From an alpha proteobacterium SCGC AAA028-D10 (GTDB taxonomy: Bacteria; Pseudomonadota; Alphaproteobacteria; Pelagibacterales; Pelagibacteraceae): DNA of 64,000 bases. The notes beneath the pieces are model-generated. The model was given only the letters and a program-made list of their open reading frames with translations. It was not told the origin of the DNA and did no database searches. Positions 8,905-19,291 of this stretch are shown piece after piece (within the stretch, counting starts at the first letter, position 1; each line of letters starts with the position of its first letter). The position numbers and the translations under genes were made by a program. The DNA is taken from assembly GCA_000510845.1 (NCBI GenBank), contig AZOF01000002.1, positions 62,001 through 126,000 of the forward strand, written 5' to 3'.

Positions 8905-9927
8905 ATGCTCTTAAAATCACAAGAGATAGTTCTAAAAAATAAAGATTTTTTTAAAGAAAGAGTAATTCTTTTATATGGTGAAAATCAAGATTTGATTAAT
9001 GATTTAAATCAACAAATTGTATCTAAATTTATAGAAGAAAAAAAAATCTCAAAATCCTTTTTTGAAGAAGATATAATTAAAAATCCAGAAAATATTATAA
9101 ACTATTATCTCAATGGTTCGTTGTTTGAAGACAATAAAAATATCTCAATAGTTAAACACTGTTCTGACAAAATATTAGAAATTATTAATAAAATTAAAGA
9201 TAATATTAATAATAATGTTATTATTTTGAACTCTGAAATACTTTTAAAAAATTCAAAACTAAGACAATTTGGAGAATACGATAAATTAGCTATTTGTATT
9301 CCTTGTTATCAAGAAACTAAATTTGATATAAAAAAATTTCTTACACAACAAATCCAGATAAATAATATTCAATTATCAGATACTCAAAGTGAAGTGATTA
9401 TTAATTCTTCTTCTTTAAAAAGATCAAAGATTAAAGAGGTAATGGAAAAATTAAATTTATATAAAAATTCAGGAAAAATTACAGATCAGATAATTGAAGA
9501 AATTTGCACTGACGCAGATCTAAAAAAGAACGATGAAATTATTGATATTTTACTATCTAAGAATGAAAAGAATATTAATGAATTCATATCCAATATGTCT
9601 AATTATGAAAAAAATTTTATAGAAATAATTATTATTCTAAGATCATTTATAATTAAAATTCTTGATATACAAAAAAATAATAAAAATCTTTCAATAGATG
9701 AAAGAATTGAAAGATATAAACCGCCTATTTTTTGGAAAGACAAAGATAGAATAAAAAATATCTTAAAAATTTGGAGTGCCAATAATCTTGAAAAATTTCT
9801 TAGTAATTTAAATATTATTGAAACTGAGTTTAAGAGAAATGATCTAAACCAAGATACTCAATTTTATTATTTTTTAACTCAAAACCTATCTAAAATAAGC
9901 CTTAAGAACACTAATAATTTTATTTAA
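8905..9927 (+). CDS. holA: DNA polymerase III subunit delta
   Basis: The 340-aa protein is in the usual place after lptE. Features of the delta subunit are VILLYGENQDLINDLNQQI near the N-terminus (the degenerate AAA+ strand), the basic mid-region (LKRSKIKEVMEKLNLY) and the C-terminal helical collar domain. HolA opens the sliding clamp in the clamp loader. The protein is extremely Lys/Asn/Ile-rich, as expected at this base composition. Its 3' end overlaps the convergent parB by 42 bases. Confidence 0.9.
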   Translation: MLLKSQEIVLKNKDFFKERVILLYGENQDLINDLNQQIVSKFIEEKKISKSFFEEDIIKNPENIINYYLNGSLFEDNKNISIVKHCSDKILEIINKIKDNINNNVIILNSEILLKNSKLRQFGEYDKLAICIPCYQETKFDIKKFLTQQIQINNIQLSDTQSEVIINSSSLKRSKIKEVMEKLNLYKNSGKITDQIIEEICTDADLKKNDEIIDILLSKNEKNINEFISNMSNYEKNFIEIIIILRSFIIKILDIQKNNKNLSIDERIERYKPPIFWKDKDRIKNILKIWSANNLEKFLSNLNIIETEFKRNDLNQDTQFYYFLTQNLSKISLKNTNNFI

Positions 9928-10752
9928 CTGGTCAAGATTCTTATAAGAAAATTTAATTTCACCAGAATTATTCTTTTTATTTTTAATATCAACTTTTATT
10001 CCCATCAAAAGTCCCAGATCACTTTCTAAAGATTTTATATTTGTATCTTTATTATTTCTTGGAATTTTTTTTAGGCTTGAAAAAACCTGCTCTTTTTTAA
10101 CTAAAAATTCAGCCTGCCTTACAGAAAGATTCTTGTTCACTATTATTTTGGCAAGTTTAATATTGTCAGGAACATTGACTAAACATCTTGCGTGTCCTGC
10201 TGTTAATAATCCATCTGAAATCATCTTTTTTATTTCTTCTGGCAAGCCCGCAAGTCTAAGCGTATTAGCAATGTGACTTCTGCTTTTTCCTAAGATTTTT
10301 GATAATGTTTCTTGAGAATATCCAAACTTTCTTACCAAATTATCATAACCCAAAGCCTCTTCTATTCCGTTTAAATCTGATCTTTGAATATTTTCTAATA
10401 TTGCAAATTCTAAAGATTTCTTATCATCAATATTTAAAATAATAACTGGAACTTCATGAATTTTTGCAAGCTGTGCCGCTCTCCATCTTCTTTCTCCAGC
10501 AACGATCTCATATTTGTCTTCTGATTTTTTTCTAACGAGTATTGGCTGAATAATTCCTTGTTCCTTAATTGACTCTGAAAGTTCATTAAGCAAATCCTGA
10601 TTAAAATTTTTTCTTGGTTGAGATGGATTGGCATATACAAAATGTATAGGAATTTTTTCTGAAGAACTTTTAGTTTGCACATTGTCTTGAGGAATATCCC
10701 CCATTAATGCTGACAAACCTTTTCCTAAACCTTTAAATTTATTTCCAATCAT
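9886..10752 (-). CDS. parB: Chromosome-partitioning protein ParB
   Basis: The 288-aa protein begins with the typical GLGKGLSALMGD motif. The ParB/Srx CTPase domain shows NPSQPRKNF, then IVAGERRWRAAQLA (the GERRW box) and ENIQRSDLN (box II). The helix-turn-helix region FGYSQETLSKILGKSRSHIANTLRLAGLP binds parS. A Lys-rich dimerisation tail ends the protein. ParB loads at parS, spreads as a CTP clamp and works with ParA. It directly follows parA (adjacent, no gap), and a perfect parS lies about 1.4 kb upstream in rsmG. Confidence 0.97.
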   Translation of the reverse strand: MIGNKFKGLGKGLSALMGDIPQDNVQTKSSSEKIPIHFVYANPSQPRKNFNQDLLNELSESIKEQGIIQPILVRKKSEDKYEIVAGERRWRAAQLAKIHEVPVIILNIDDKKSLEFAILENIQRSDLNGIEEALGYDNLVRKFGYSQETLSKILGKSRSHIANTLRLAGLPEEIKKMISDGLLTAGHARCLVNVPDNIKLAKIIVNKNLSVRQAEFLVKKEQVFSSLKKIPRNNKDTNIKSLESDLGLLMGIKVDIKNKKNNSGEIKFSYKNLDQLNKIISVLKAYFR

Positions 10753-11553
10753 TTAAGCAACTTTTTTTTCTTCTAAATTTTCTCTGCTTAAAAATTCATC
10801 AACAAACTGATTATATGCAAGTGTTCCTGCGCAATATTTATCATATAAAATCACCGGCATTCCAAAGGAAGGGGCCTCGGAAATCCTTACATTTCTTGGT
10901 ATATTTGTGTTGTAGACCTTATTCCCAAAAAAATTTCTTCCCTCTTTTTCGACATCAGCACAAAGCTTATTTCGCTTATCGTACATTGTAAGGACTATGC
11001 CTTGTATTTCTAAATTTGGGTTTAAATTAATTTTTATACGGTCGATTGTCTTAACTAATTGACTTAAACCCTCTAAAGCAAAAAACTCTGTTTGTAATGG
11101 AACGACTAATGAATCCGAAATAACTAAAGACATGATTGTAAGAAGACTAAGGGACGGAGGACAATCAATTATGATATAAGAAAATTTCTCTTTTTCTAAA
11201 TTATTTACAGGATCATCAATAATATTTTTTAATAAAAAAGCTTTTTGAGAATTATTTGCAACTTCAGTTTCAAGTCCTGATAGATCTGCATTTGCTGGTA
11301 TAATACTTAAATTATCTACTTTAGTTTTTTTTATACACTCAAAAAAAGAATCTTTTTTTATAAGTAAATCATAAATAGATTTTTCTCTTTCACTCTGATT
11401 AATCCCAACACCTGTTGAAGCGTTGCCCTGAGGATCAAGATCAATAAGCAAAACTTTGTAATTTTTAAGAGCAAGACCTGAGGCCAAATTAATTGCTGTT
11501 GTAGTCTTGCCGACTCCACCCTTCTGGTTTATGACAGAAATTATCCTAGGCAT
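10753..11553 (-). CDS. parA: Chromosome-partitioning ATPase ParA
   Basis: The 266-aa deviant-Walker ATPase starts with IISVINQKGGVGKTTTAINLA (Walker A). DLDPQGNASTG follows, then FSYIIIDCPPSLSLLT (Walker B). ParA coats the nucleoid and pulls ParB-parS complexes. It sits between rsmG and parB, with 8 bases to rsmG, in the widespread mnmG-rsmG-parA-parB cluster near replication origins. Confidence 0.98.
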   Translation of the reverse strand: MPRIISVINQKGGVGKTTTAINLASGLALKNYKVLLIDLDPQGNASTGVGINQSEREKSIYDLLIKKDSFFECIKKTKVDNLSIIPANADLSGLETEVANNSQKAFLLKNIIDDPVNNLEKEKFSYIIIDCPPSLSLLTIMSLVISDSLVVPLQTEFFALEGLSQLVKTIDRIKINLNPNLEIQGIVLTMYDKRNKLCADVEKEGRNFFGNKVYNTNIPRNVRISEAPSFGMPVILYDKYCAGTLAYNQFVDEFLSRENLEEKKVA

Positions 11554-11561
11554 TTACAACC

Positions 11562-12191
11562 TTAAGTTGTAGTACGTTTAATATTACTAATTTTAAGAAT
11601 AAAAGATTCATCCGATGTAATGCTTCTAAATTTTTCTACATCAAAAGTATATTTTTTTTTGGCATCCTCCAGCTCTTGTTGATAAGTTTTTCCCTTAAGT
11701 AGTATAATACTTTCTATTTTATCATTATTTTTAAAAAGGATGTCGATTGTATCAACTGTGTTCTTGAATGCTCTAGATACTATTGTTGAAATTTTATTGA
11801 GCTTAAATTTTTCTATTTTTAAATTAACTATTTTTATGTTTAAATCTAATTTATATGTCAAATCATTCAAAAATTGACATTTTTTGGGACTTTTTTCAAT
11901 TAATGTAATATTTACATCTTTTTTATTATAATCCATTAATATTTTTAATATAACTCCTGGAAATCCAGCACCTGAGCCCAAATCAATAATTTCTAACTTA
12001 TCTTCAATTAAATCATATATTTGTGCAGAATCTATAAAATGTCTAGAAAATATATGATTTTCTGTTGTTTTTCCTATTAAATTTAGTAATTTATTACTGC
12101 TTACTAGAAAATCTTTATATTTATTTAATTTTTCTATTGTTTCACGTGAAACATTGAATTTTTTAATAAAAAACTCAACATCTTGATCCAT
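11562..12191 (-). CDS. rsmG: 16S rRNA (guanine-527-N7)-methyltransferase
   Basis: The 209-aa GidB/RsmG protein has an SAM-binding motif I, IIDLGSGAGFPGVILK, and the family N-terminal FNVSRETIEKL followed by NLIGKTT. It methylates G527 of 16S rRNA. The codons for VSRET contain a perfect parS site (12138-12153), so the DNA has a second, partition-related role here. It sits 3 bases after mnmG. Confidence 0.97.
   Translation of the reverse strand: MDQDVEFFIKKFNVSRETIEKLNKYKDFLVSSNKLLNLIGKTTENHIFSRHFIDSAQIYDLIEDKLEIIDLGSGAGFPGVILKILMDYNKKDVNITLIEKSPKKCQFLNDLTYKLDLNIKIVNLKIEKFKLNKISTIVSRAFKNTVDTIDILFKNNDKIESIILLKGKTYQQELEDAKKKYTFDVEKFRSITSDESFILKISNIKRTTT
12138..12153. promoter_or_regulatory. parS: parS centromere site inside rsmG
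   Basis: The 16-bp palindrome TGTTTCACGTGAAACA is an exact match to the widespread bacterial parS consensus. It lies within the 5' part of rsmG, 1.4 kb from the start of parB and about 17 kb from the presumed oriC. I found no second full-length copy in the window. Confidence 0.95.
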
Positions 12192-12194
12192 ATT

Positions 12195-14063
12195 TTAAGA
12201 TGCTTTTTTAAGAGTATTTTTACAATAAATCATCAATATATTAATTGCAGCAGGAGTTACTCCGTCTATTCTAAGGGCCTGACCAAAAGTTAATGGCTTT
12301 ATGTCATTCAATTTTCTTTTTACCTCATTTGAAAGGCCAGAAATTAATTCATAATTAACATTTTTTGGTATTATGAGGTTTTCATCTTTTTCAAATATAC
12401 TTATGTCTCTTTTTTGCTGTTCTATATACCCACTATAGTGAGACTCTGTTTTTATTAAGTCCTCAATTTCATCTTCATACTTTGGTATATCTGAAAACAT
12501 AGATCTAATTTTTTCTAAAGTCACATCTTTAAATTTTAAAATCTGCAATAGTGATTTTTTCCTTCCATCTTGGGAGATTTTAATTCCATTTTTTTTTAAA
12601 ACAGTAGGTGACACTACCTTATTGGATAAAATAGTTTTAAAATCACTTAAGTCGTTGATTTTGTTGATAAATTTAGACTTTCTAATTTCAGATATAAAAT
12701 TATATTTAATGGCTAAAGGAGTTAATCTTAAATCAGCATTGTCAGCTCTTAGTGTTAATCTATATTCTGCTCTAGAGGTAAACATTCTATATGGCTCACT
12801 CACTCCTTTAGTAATCAAATCATCAATCATAACTCCAATGTAAGACTGAGATCTCTCGAATTTTATTGGTTCTAAATTTTTAACTGACTGAGCAGCATTG
12901 AGACCTGCCACGATTCCTTGTGCGGCGGCCTCCTCATATCCTGTTGTTCCATTTATTTGACCTGCAAGATACAAATTTTCTATTTTTTTTGTTTTAAGTG
13001 TAAAATCTAACTCAGTTGGAAACACATAATCATACTCAATTGCGTATCCAGGTCTTATCATGCGAACGTTCTCTAAACCATTGATTTTAAATAATATTTC
13101 TTGTTGAATTTCTTTTGGAAGAGAGGTTGATATGCCATTTGGATACACTATGTTCGTTGTAAGACTCTCAGGTTCTAAAAAAATTTGATGACGTTGCTTA
13201 TCTTTAAATTTTACGATCTTATCTTCTATAGAAGGACAATATCTAGGGCCGATACTTTTAATCGATCCAGAATACATTGCGCTAAGCTTTAAATTTTTTT
13301 CAATAATTTTATGAACCTTGTCATTAGTATAAGTCATCCCACAAGAAATTTGTTTCGCATTAATTTTTTTTGTTAAATAAGAAAAGAAAAAAGGTTTTTC
13401 ATCAGCAGCTTGCATCTCTAGCTGATCATAATTAATTGTTGTTCCATCAAGCCTTGGTGGTGTGCCAGTTTTTAATCTACCAATTTTAAAATTTAATTTT
13501 TTTAACTGCTCGCTTAATCCTAAGGTTGGTTTTTCATCTATTCTTCCTGCTGAAATCTTTTCATCACCAATATGAATAAGGCCATTTAGAAAAGTGCCTG
13601 TTGTTAAAATAAATTTTTTTGCTGAAAATGAATTTCCAGACTTAGTTTCAATTGAAATAATTTTTTTTTTGCTAAATTCAAACTTTGTTACAGGATCATA
13701 AAAAAAGCTTAAATTACAATAGCTTAATAGTAATTTTTGCATGTATTTTTTATAAAGTTCTCTGTCAGATTGCGTTCTTGGTCCTCTCACAGCATGACCT
13801 CTGCTACTATTTAATAATCTAAATTGTATTCCCGATTGATCGGCAACAATTCCCATGATCCCGTCTAATGCATCAATTTCTCTGACTAGGTGACCCTTGC
13901 CTAATCCACCTATTGCGGGGTTGCATGACATTTCACCAATTGTGGCAAGTGAATTTGTAATAAGAGCAGTATTAACACCTGATCTTGCTGCAGCTGCAGC
14001 GGCTTCACAACCTGCATGACCAGCTCCGATTACAATTACATCAAAATTTTTCTCTAAATTCAT
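12195..14063 (-). CDS. mnmG: tRNA uridine-5-carboxymethylaminomethyl modification enzyme, FAD subunit
   Basis: The 622-aa protein is of standard length. An N-terminal FAD-binding [17 protein letters not shown] is followed by [21 protein letters not shown], both signatures of MnmG/GidA. The C-terminal helical domain ([15 protein letters not shown]) contacts MnmE. With MnmE it modifies U34 of several tRNAs. It lies in the mnmE-mnmG-rsmG-parA-parB run, separated from mnmE by 47 bases. Confidence 0.98.
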   Translation of the reverse strand: MNLEKNFDVIVIGAGHAGCEAAAAAARSGVNTALITNSLATIGEMSCNPAIGGLGKGHLVREIDALDGIMGIVADQSGIQFRLLNSSRGHAVRGPRTQSDRELYKKYMQKLLLSYCNLSFFYDPVTKFEFSKKKIISIETKSGNSFSAKKFILTTGTFLNGLIHIGDEKISAGRIDEKPTLGLSEQLKKLNFKIGRLKTGTPPRLDGTTINYDQLEMQAADEKPFFFSYLTKKINAKQISCGMTYTNDKVHKIIEKNLKLSAMYSGSIKSIGPRYCPSIEDKIVKFKDKQRHQIFLEPESLTTNIVYPNGISTSLPKEIQQEILFKINGLENVRMIRPGYAIEYDYVFPTELDFTLKTKKIENLYLAGQINGTTGYEEAAAQGIVAGLNAAQSVKNLEPIKFERSQSYIGVMIDDLITKGVSEPYRMFTSRAEYRLTLRADNADLRLTPLAIKYNFISEIRKSKFINKINDLSDFKTILSNKVVSPTVLKKNGIKISQDGRKKSLLQILKFKDVTLEKIRSMFSDIPKYEDEIEDLIKTESHYSGYIEQQKRDISIFEKDENLIIPKNVNYELISGLSNEVKRKLNDIKPLTFGQALRIDGVTPAAINILMIYCKNTLKKAS

Positions 14064-14110
14064 ATGGGGGTTATATATCCCATTAACTTAAAAGATAAGG
14101 TATTTTTATG

Positions 14111-15436
14111 CTACTTACCGATACAAAAATCTTTAAAGATTCTATCTAATAATTCTTCGACATTAACATATCCAACTATTTCTCCGAGATTCCTAACTGC
14201 TAATCTTAAATCTTCTGCTGCTAAATCGATCTGATTGATAGATTTCTTATTAAGACATTTTTTGATAAAAAACACTGTGTTTTCAAGGCTTTTTTTATGT
14301 CTTTGTCTTGAGATTATATTATCTTCATTAACTTCAAAGTGATCGTCAATTTTCTTTGATATTGTTTTAACGAGATTAGAAATGCCTAATTTTTTTTTTG
14401 CCGAAATTCTAATTGGTTTATAAATTTTATCTTCTAAAAATTTATTTGGTTTTTTAATATCTATTTTATTCAAAACTAAGATTGATTTTTGATCATAAAG
14501 TTTTAAGATTTGTTTATCTATTTTTTTAGTGTGATCAAAAATAATTAATTTTAAATCAGAATCTTTAAGATTTTTGTTTGTTAATGAAATCCCTTTTTTC
14601 TCAATAATATTTTTTGAACTTCTAAAACCAGCAGTATCAAAAAATCTTACTAATTTTCCATTTAACAAAATACTTGTCTCTATAAGATCTCTCGTTGTGC
14701 CAGGAATATTAGAAACAATGGACACTTGCCTATTAGCTAAACAATTAATTAATGATGATTTGCCAGAATTAGTTGGTCCAACGATTGAAACCTTAAATCC
14801 TTCTCTAATTTTTTCCGAATTCTCACCTTTTCGTATAATTTCTTTAATTTTATCATTTATTTTCAATAACTTATCTCTATTATTTAAAAAGACATTATCA
14901 CCTACTTCATCGTCGGAAAAATCAATGACCGCCTCATAATCAGAAAGTATTTTGATCACTTCATCTCTTAAATTATTGTAAACTTTTGTAGTATCCTCAT
15001 TCATTACTTTTAGAGCCTGAGTTCTTTGAAGTTCTGTCTCTGAATTTATTAAATCAATTAAACTCTCCGCCTGTAACAAGTTAATTTTTTTATTAAGAAG
15101 GGCAGTCTTAGTAAACTCTCCTGGTTTGGCTAATCTACAGTTTTTAAATCTAGATAAGGTTTTTAAAAAATATTTAATAACTGCATTGCTTCCGTGAACA
15201 TGAAATTCAACCACGTCATCACCCGTGTAACTATTAGGTTTTGGAAAAAATATAAAAATTCCTTTATCAATAATCTGATTTTTATTGTCATAAAATGAAG
15301 AAAAATTAGCTACTCTTGGCTTAATTTTTTTAAATTTAGTTACTCCTTTAGCTACTTTAAAAGCATCTTTTCCCGAGACTCTTATAACTGCTAAACCGGA
15401 TGTTCCGGGTGCTGTTGCTAACGCGAATATTGACAT
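14111..15436 (-). CDS. mnmE: tRNA modification GTPase MnmE
   Basis: I chose ATG 15436 (441 aa), because MnmE proteins start at the folate-binding domain (MSIFALATAPGTSGLAVIRV). A longer reading frame from 15493 would cross the start of the divergent ogt-like gene. The G domain has GPTNSGKSSLIN (G1), DTAGFR (G3) and NKID (G4). The C-terminus is the conserved Cys-Ile-Gly-Lys. It is the partner of MnmG in wobble-uridine modification. Confidence 0.97.
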   Translation of the reverse strand: MSIFALATAPGTSGLAVIRVSGKDAFKVAKGVTKFKKIKPRVANFSSFYDNKNQIIDKGIFIFFPKPNSYTGDDVVEFHVHGSNAVIKYFLKTLSRFKNCRLAKPGEFTKTALLNKKINLLQAESLIDLINSETELQRTQALKVMNEDTTKVYNNLRDEVIKILSDYEAVIDFSDDEVGDNVFLNNRDKLLKINDKIKEIIRKGENSEKIREGFKVSIVGPTNSGKSSLINCLANRQVSIVSNIPGTTRDLIETSILLNGKLVRFFDTAGFRSSKNIIEKKGISLTNKNLKDSDLKLIIFDHTKKIDKQILKLYDQKSILVLNKIDIKKPNKFLEDKIYKPIRISAKKKLGISNLVKTISKKIDDHFEVNEDNIISRQRHKKSLENTVFFIKKCLNKKSINQIDLAAEDLRLAVRNLGEIVGYVNVEELLDRIFKDFCIGK

Positions 15437-15467
15437 AAAAAAACGATATGATTTAGTTTTAATATAA

Positions 15468-15923
15468 ATGTCAACTTTCCAATTATCATTCAAAACAAAA
15501 CTAGGCTTTGTCTCGGTTATGGAAGTGGATGGTTATATTACTGATATTGCTTTTAAGAAAATATCAAAACAAAAAAGTAGCCCCCAATTACTGAAAGTTA
15601 AAAATCAAATTAAACAATTTTTAAATAGAAAGATAAAAAAATTTAAATTCAAAACAAAAACTATCGGATCGAAAACACAGTTAAAAGTTTGGAATGAAAT
15701 TAAAAAAATAAATTATGCGAAAACTGTCTCTTATAATTTTATTTCTAAAAAGACAAAATTACATCCAAGACATGTTGGAAGAATTTGTGGTCAAAACAGA
15801 TTATTACTTTTTATTCCTTGCCATAGAGTGATTAGATCCAGTGGTTTAATGGGTGGTTTTTCAGCAAAGGGTGGTATTAACTTGAAAAATAAAATACTTA
15901 AATTTGAGAAATTAAATAAATAA
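15468..15923 (+). CDS. ogt: Methylated-DNA--[protein]-cysteine S-methyltransferase
   Basis: The 151-aa suicide repair protein has the active site FIPCHRVIRSSGLMGGF. The Cys accepts the methyl group from O6-methylguanine. The DNA-binding HTH (ISKKTKLHPRHVGRICGQN) precedes it. Length fits a single-domain Ogt/AGT. It is divergent from mnmE with only 31 bases between the starts, and its end overlaps the ubiH-like gene by 12 bases (convergent). Confidence 0.93.
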   Translation: MSTFQLSFKTKLGFVSVMEVDGYITDIAFKKISKQKSSPQLLKVKNQIKQFLNRKIKKFKFKTKTIGSKTQLKVWNEIKKINYAKTVSYNFISKKTKLHPRHVGRICGQNRLLLFIPCHRVIRSSGLMGGFSAKGGINLKNKILKFEKLNK

Positions 15924-17087
15924 ACCTTTATTAGCTATATTCACAAAATTCTTTTTAAGAAAAGAATTCTTATCAATATTAGAAAGTGTATTCTTTCTTA
16001 TGGCAGCATAGCTATCAATCTTAACATCAAATATTTTTCTAATCCCATCAATCAATGTTGCAAACGTAAGATTGTTTAAACTTGTCTCATCTAAATATTT
16101 TTTAATAAAAATATCATTGCCAATCTCTAGACCTAAATTTTCAGAATATTTAATAACTTTAATTAGGGAAAATATGTTTCTTAAAGTCATATTCCAACCC
16201 TGACCAGCTATGGGATGAATTTTATTGGCTATGTCGCCAAACAATAAGGTTCTCTTGGAATCTTTTAACTTATTAAAAATATAACTTAAATTAAACTTAT
16301 TAATCTCAGAGATAGAGATTATTTCATTAAATAATTCTCTAAAATGAGTATTAAAAAATTTAGATAAATCCTTCTTGCTTGATACGTATTTTTTATTAAT
16401 TGAATTATTTTTAATAGACCAAATTACGGAAGTCTCTGTTCTTGAAACCGGCAGAAATGCTAAAGGTCCATCTTTTAAAAAAAATTGCCTTGCAGAATTA
16501 TTTATAATTTTTTTATGATGTAGATTAAAAACATATGCATCTTCGTTATATGACTTATCTATAACTTTTCTTAATTTGAATTTTGATAATAAAAAAAGAT
16601 TATTAGCAGAAGCCAAAATAATAAGGTTATAATTTTCTATATTTAAATCTTTAAAAGTAATTTCTTTGAAAAATTTATTATCTCTAATTGACGATATTTC
16701 TTTGTTGATAAATTTAATATTTTTTAAACTTTTTAATTTTTTATTAATTTCCGAAGATAAAGTATTGCCATCAATAATGTAGGCTAATGCCTCTTTTTTA
16801 TTAGATGCTGAAAAATGAAGATCTTGTTTTAAACTAATGTATGAATAAGAGTCATGTAGGTAAATATTCTTAACAACATTTGATTTTTTTTTAATATCTT
16901 TTAGTCCGTAAAGACATAATTGATCTAAAGAATTTTTGCTTAGCGCTAACTTAGTTGGCCTAATTTTTTTTTTGTTAAGATCTTGTTCAACTATATCTAT
17001 TTGCAATTTAAATTTTGATAACAAATAGGCAATTGTTAAGGCTGTGAGACCCGAACCAATAATACAAATTTTTTGAGAGTTAAGCAT
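15912..17087 (-). CDS. FAD-dependent monooxygenase, UbiH/UbiF/Coq6 family
   Basis: The 391-aa flavoprotein hydroxylase has an N-terminal Rossmann motif CIIGSGLTALTIAYLLSK and the family signature LLFGDIANKIHPIAGQGWNMTLRN (second FAD/ribose motif). It probably hydroxylates the ubiquinone ring; which position (UbiH, UbiF, UbiI or UbiL role) cannot be told. It is very Lys/Asn-rich and lacks membrane segments. It diverges from ftsK with 78 bases between. Confidence 0.85.
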   Translation of the reverse strand: MLNSQKICIIGSGLTALTIAYLLSKFKLQIDIVEQDLNKKKIRPTKLALSKNSLDQLCLYGLKDIKKKSNVVKNIYLHDSYSYISLKQDLHFSASNKKEALAYIIDGNTLSSEINKKLKSLKNIKFINKEISSIRDNKFFKEITFKDLNIENYNLIILASANNLFLLSKFKLRKVIDKSYNEDAYVFNLHHKKIINNSARQFFLKDGPLAFLPVSRTETSVIWSIKNNSINKKYVSSKKDLSKFFNTHFRELFNEIISISEINKFNLSYIFNKLKDSKRTLLFGDIANKIHPIAGQGWNMTLRNIFSLIKVIKYSENLGLEIGNDIFIKKYLDETSLNNLTFATLIDGIRKIFDVKIDSYAAIRKNTLSNIDKNSFLKKNFVNIANKGLFI

Positions 17088-17165
17088 GATTGTCTTTTGC
17101 TTTGGAATTCTATCAACTGAATATTAATGATACAAAGGTTTTAATTGTGATTCGCTGAGTAAAAT

Positions 17166-19286
17166 ATGGAAAAAATAATAATATTTATTAAAGTAAAATT
17201 AATTGAGCTTGCTGGCATAATAACTATTTTTTCTGGTCTTGCGTATTTTATCTCGTTAACAACATACTCAGCAAATAGCATAAGCTACGTATTTCCTTCA
17301 GAAAAAAATATTCATAACAAATTCTTTTCTTTTTTTTATTATCTTTCTGATTTTTTCCTACAAGCTTTTGGTATTTTAGCTTTTTTAATATTTCTCAATC
17401 TAATTATCTGGGGTGGATATTTAATAGTTAAAAAAAAAATTGAGAATTTCTCTGTAAAACTATTATTCTTAATTCTATCTATTATTTTTGGAGCTTTATT
17501 CTTCTCAATCAATATAGATCAAAGTTTTTGGCTTCCTGATAATGGCTTCGGTGGTTTCGTTGCTAATTTTATTTCTGAAAAATTAAATATAAAAAATAAT
17601 TCATTTGGAGCTTATCTTTCGGTTATTTTTTTATCAATATCTCTAATGTGTTTTTATTTCAGTGCAGGATTAAATATTCAAGAATGGAAAATTATTTTTA
17701 TAACCACAGGAAATTTATTAAGTTTTTTTCCAAAATTAATCTTTAAAATATACGTTAAAAGAAAAAATACTGAAGAAATTGCTATTAATGTGCCTGTACA
17801 AGAAAATATTACTCAAAAAATTCAAGAAGAAATCTCAGTACAAGAGGTTTCTCCTCAGCAACAACTTCCTTTAGAAAGTACAAAAACTGAAAAATCTGCA
17901 AGCTTTAAAATCCCTCCTATAAAATTACTTGATGATCCAGTAAAAATAGAAAATCAATTAGATGAGGAAAGTTATAAAACTCAATCAAAATTTCTCGAGA
18001 ATGTTCTTTTAGACTTTAGTATTTCAGGCGAAATAAAACGAGTAAGCGCCGGACCTGTTGTAACTTTATATGAATTTGAGCCAACGGCAGGAATTAAAAC
18101 ATCGAAAATTATTAATCTTTCTGAAGACATTGCCCGCAACACAAGCTCTATATCAACTAGGGTGGCGACTGTTCCTGGAAAAAGCACCATAGGAATAGAA
18201 ATACCAAACAAAGTAAGAGAAAATGTTGCGTTAAAAGAAATAATTTCTAGTAAAGAATTTAATAATAAAGACATTAAAATTCCAATAACACTTGGAAAAA
18301 GTATTTCAGGATTTCCGATTGTTGGGGATTTAGTTTCGATGCCACATCTTTTAATTGCAGGAACTACAGGATCTGGAAAATCAGTCTGTATTAATACTTT
18401 AATTTTATCAATTCTTTACAGACACAAACCTGATGACTGTAAACTTATTATGATTGATCCAAAAATGTTGGAGCTTTCTATCTATCAAGGAATTCCACAC
18501 CTTTTAACTCCTGTTATTACTGAGCCTAAAAAAGCAACAACGGCTCTGAAATGGGTCGTTAAAGAAATGGAAAAAAGATATCGGGAAATGACTGAGATTG
18601 GAGTGAGAAATATTTCAGGATTTAACGATAAAGCATCTTCTGAGAGTAAGAAAAAAATGCCTTACATTGTTGTTATAGTTGATGAAATGGCGGACTTAAT
18701 GATGATTGCAGGCAAGGAAATTGAGAACTACATACAAAGACTTGCGCAGATGGCTAGGGCTGCTGGAATTCATATTGTTATGGCAACACAAAGACCAAGC
18801 GTTGATGTTATTACAGGTACAATTAAAGCTAATTTTCCAACTAGAATATCATTTCAAGTAACATCAAAAATAGACAGCAGAACTATATTGGGAGAGCAGG
18901 GCGCTGAATTATTACTTGGTAATGGCGACATGCTCTTTATGTCTTCAGCAAGCAGAATAATAAGAATTCACGGTCCTTATGTTTCTGAAAAAGAAATAGA
19001 AAGGGTTTCAACATTCTTAAGACTTCAAGGCTCACCGACTTACATTGAAGAAGTAACTAGGATTGAAGAACAAGAAAATGATGAAGTGGTTTTAAACTCA
19101 GAAGGAAAAGATGAATTATATAATAAAGCAGTTGAAATAATTAAAACTGAAGGCAAAGCATCTACTAGTTTTTTACAAAGAAAACTTGGAATTGGTTATA
19201 ATAGGGCGGCTAGAATTATTGATCAAATGGAAGAAGAAAAAATAATTAGCCCAGCAAATCACGTAGGTAAAAGAGAAATCTATTAA
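17166..19286 (+). CDS. ftsK: DNA translocase FtsK
   Basis: The 706-aa protein has four N-terminal membrane segments (about residues 10-35, 60-88, 98-118 and 152-172), a short variable linker, and the motor domain. Walker A is AGTTGSGKSV, Walker B VVIVDEMADLMM, followed by ARAAGIHIVMATQRPS. The C-terminal gamma winged helix (FLQRKLGIGYNRAARIIDQME) reads KOPS sites. The linker is much shorter than in E. coli, as in other compact alphaproteobacteria. It pumps DNA at the septum to finish chromosome segregation. lolA follows after 5 bases. Confidence 0.97.
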   Translation: MEKIIIFIKVKLIELAGIITIFSGLAYFISLTTYSANSISYVFPSEKNIHNKFFSFFYYLSDFFLQAFGILAFLIFLNLIIWGGYLIVKKKIENFSVKLLFLILSIIFGALFFSINIDQSFWLPDNGFGGFVANFISEKLNIKNNSFGAYLSVIFLSISLMCFYFSAGLNIQEWKIIFITTGNLLSFFPKLIFKIYVKRKNTEEIAINVPVQENITQKIQEEISVQEVSPQQQLPLESTKTEKSASFKIPPIKLLDDPVKIENQLDEESYKTQSKFLENVLLDFSISGEIKRVSAGPVVTLYEFEPTAGIKTSKIINLSEDIARNTSSISTRVATVPGKSTIGIEIPNKVRENVALKEIISSKEFNNKDIKIPITLGKSISGFPIVGDLVSMPHLLIAGTTGSGKSVCINTLILSILYRHKPDDCKLIMIDPKMLELSIYQGIPHLLTPVITEPKKATTALKWVVKEMEKRYREMTEIGVRNISGFNDKASSESKKKMPYIVVIVDEMADLMMIAGKEIENYIQRLAQMARAAGIHIVMATQRPSVDVITGTIKANFPTRISFQVTSKIDSRTILGEQGAELLLGNGDMLFMSSASRIIRIHGPYVSEKEIERVSTFLRLQGSPTYIEEVTRIEEQENDEVVLNSEGKDELYNKAVEIIKTEGKASTSFLQRKLGIGYNRAARIIDQMEEEKIISPANHVGKREIY

Positions 19287-19291
19287 AATAA

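Noticed and set aside
12622-12843. Rightward frame inside mnmG
   Set aside because: Antisense shadow of a well-conserved gene, no independent evidence.
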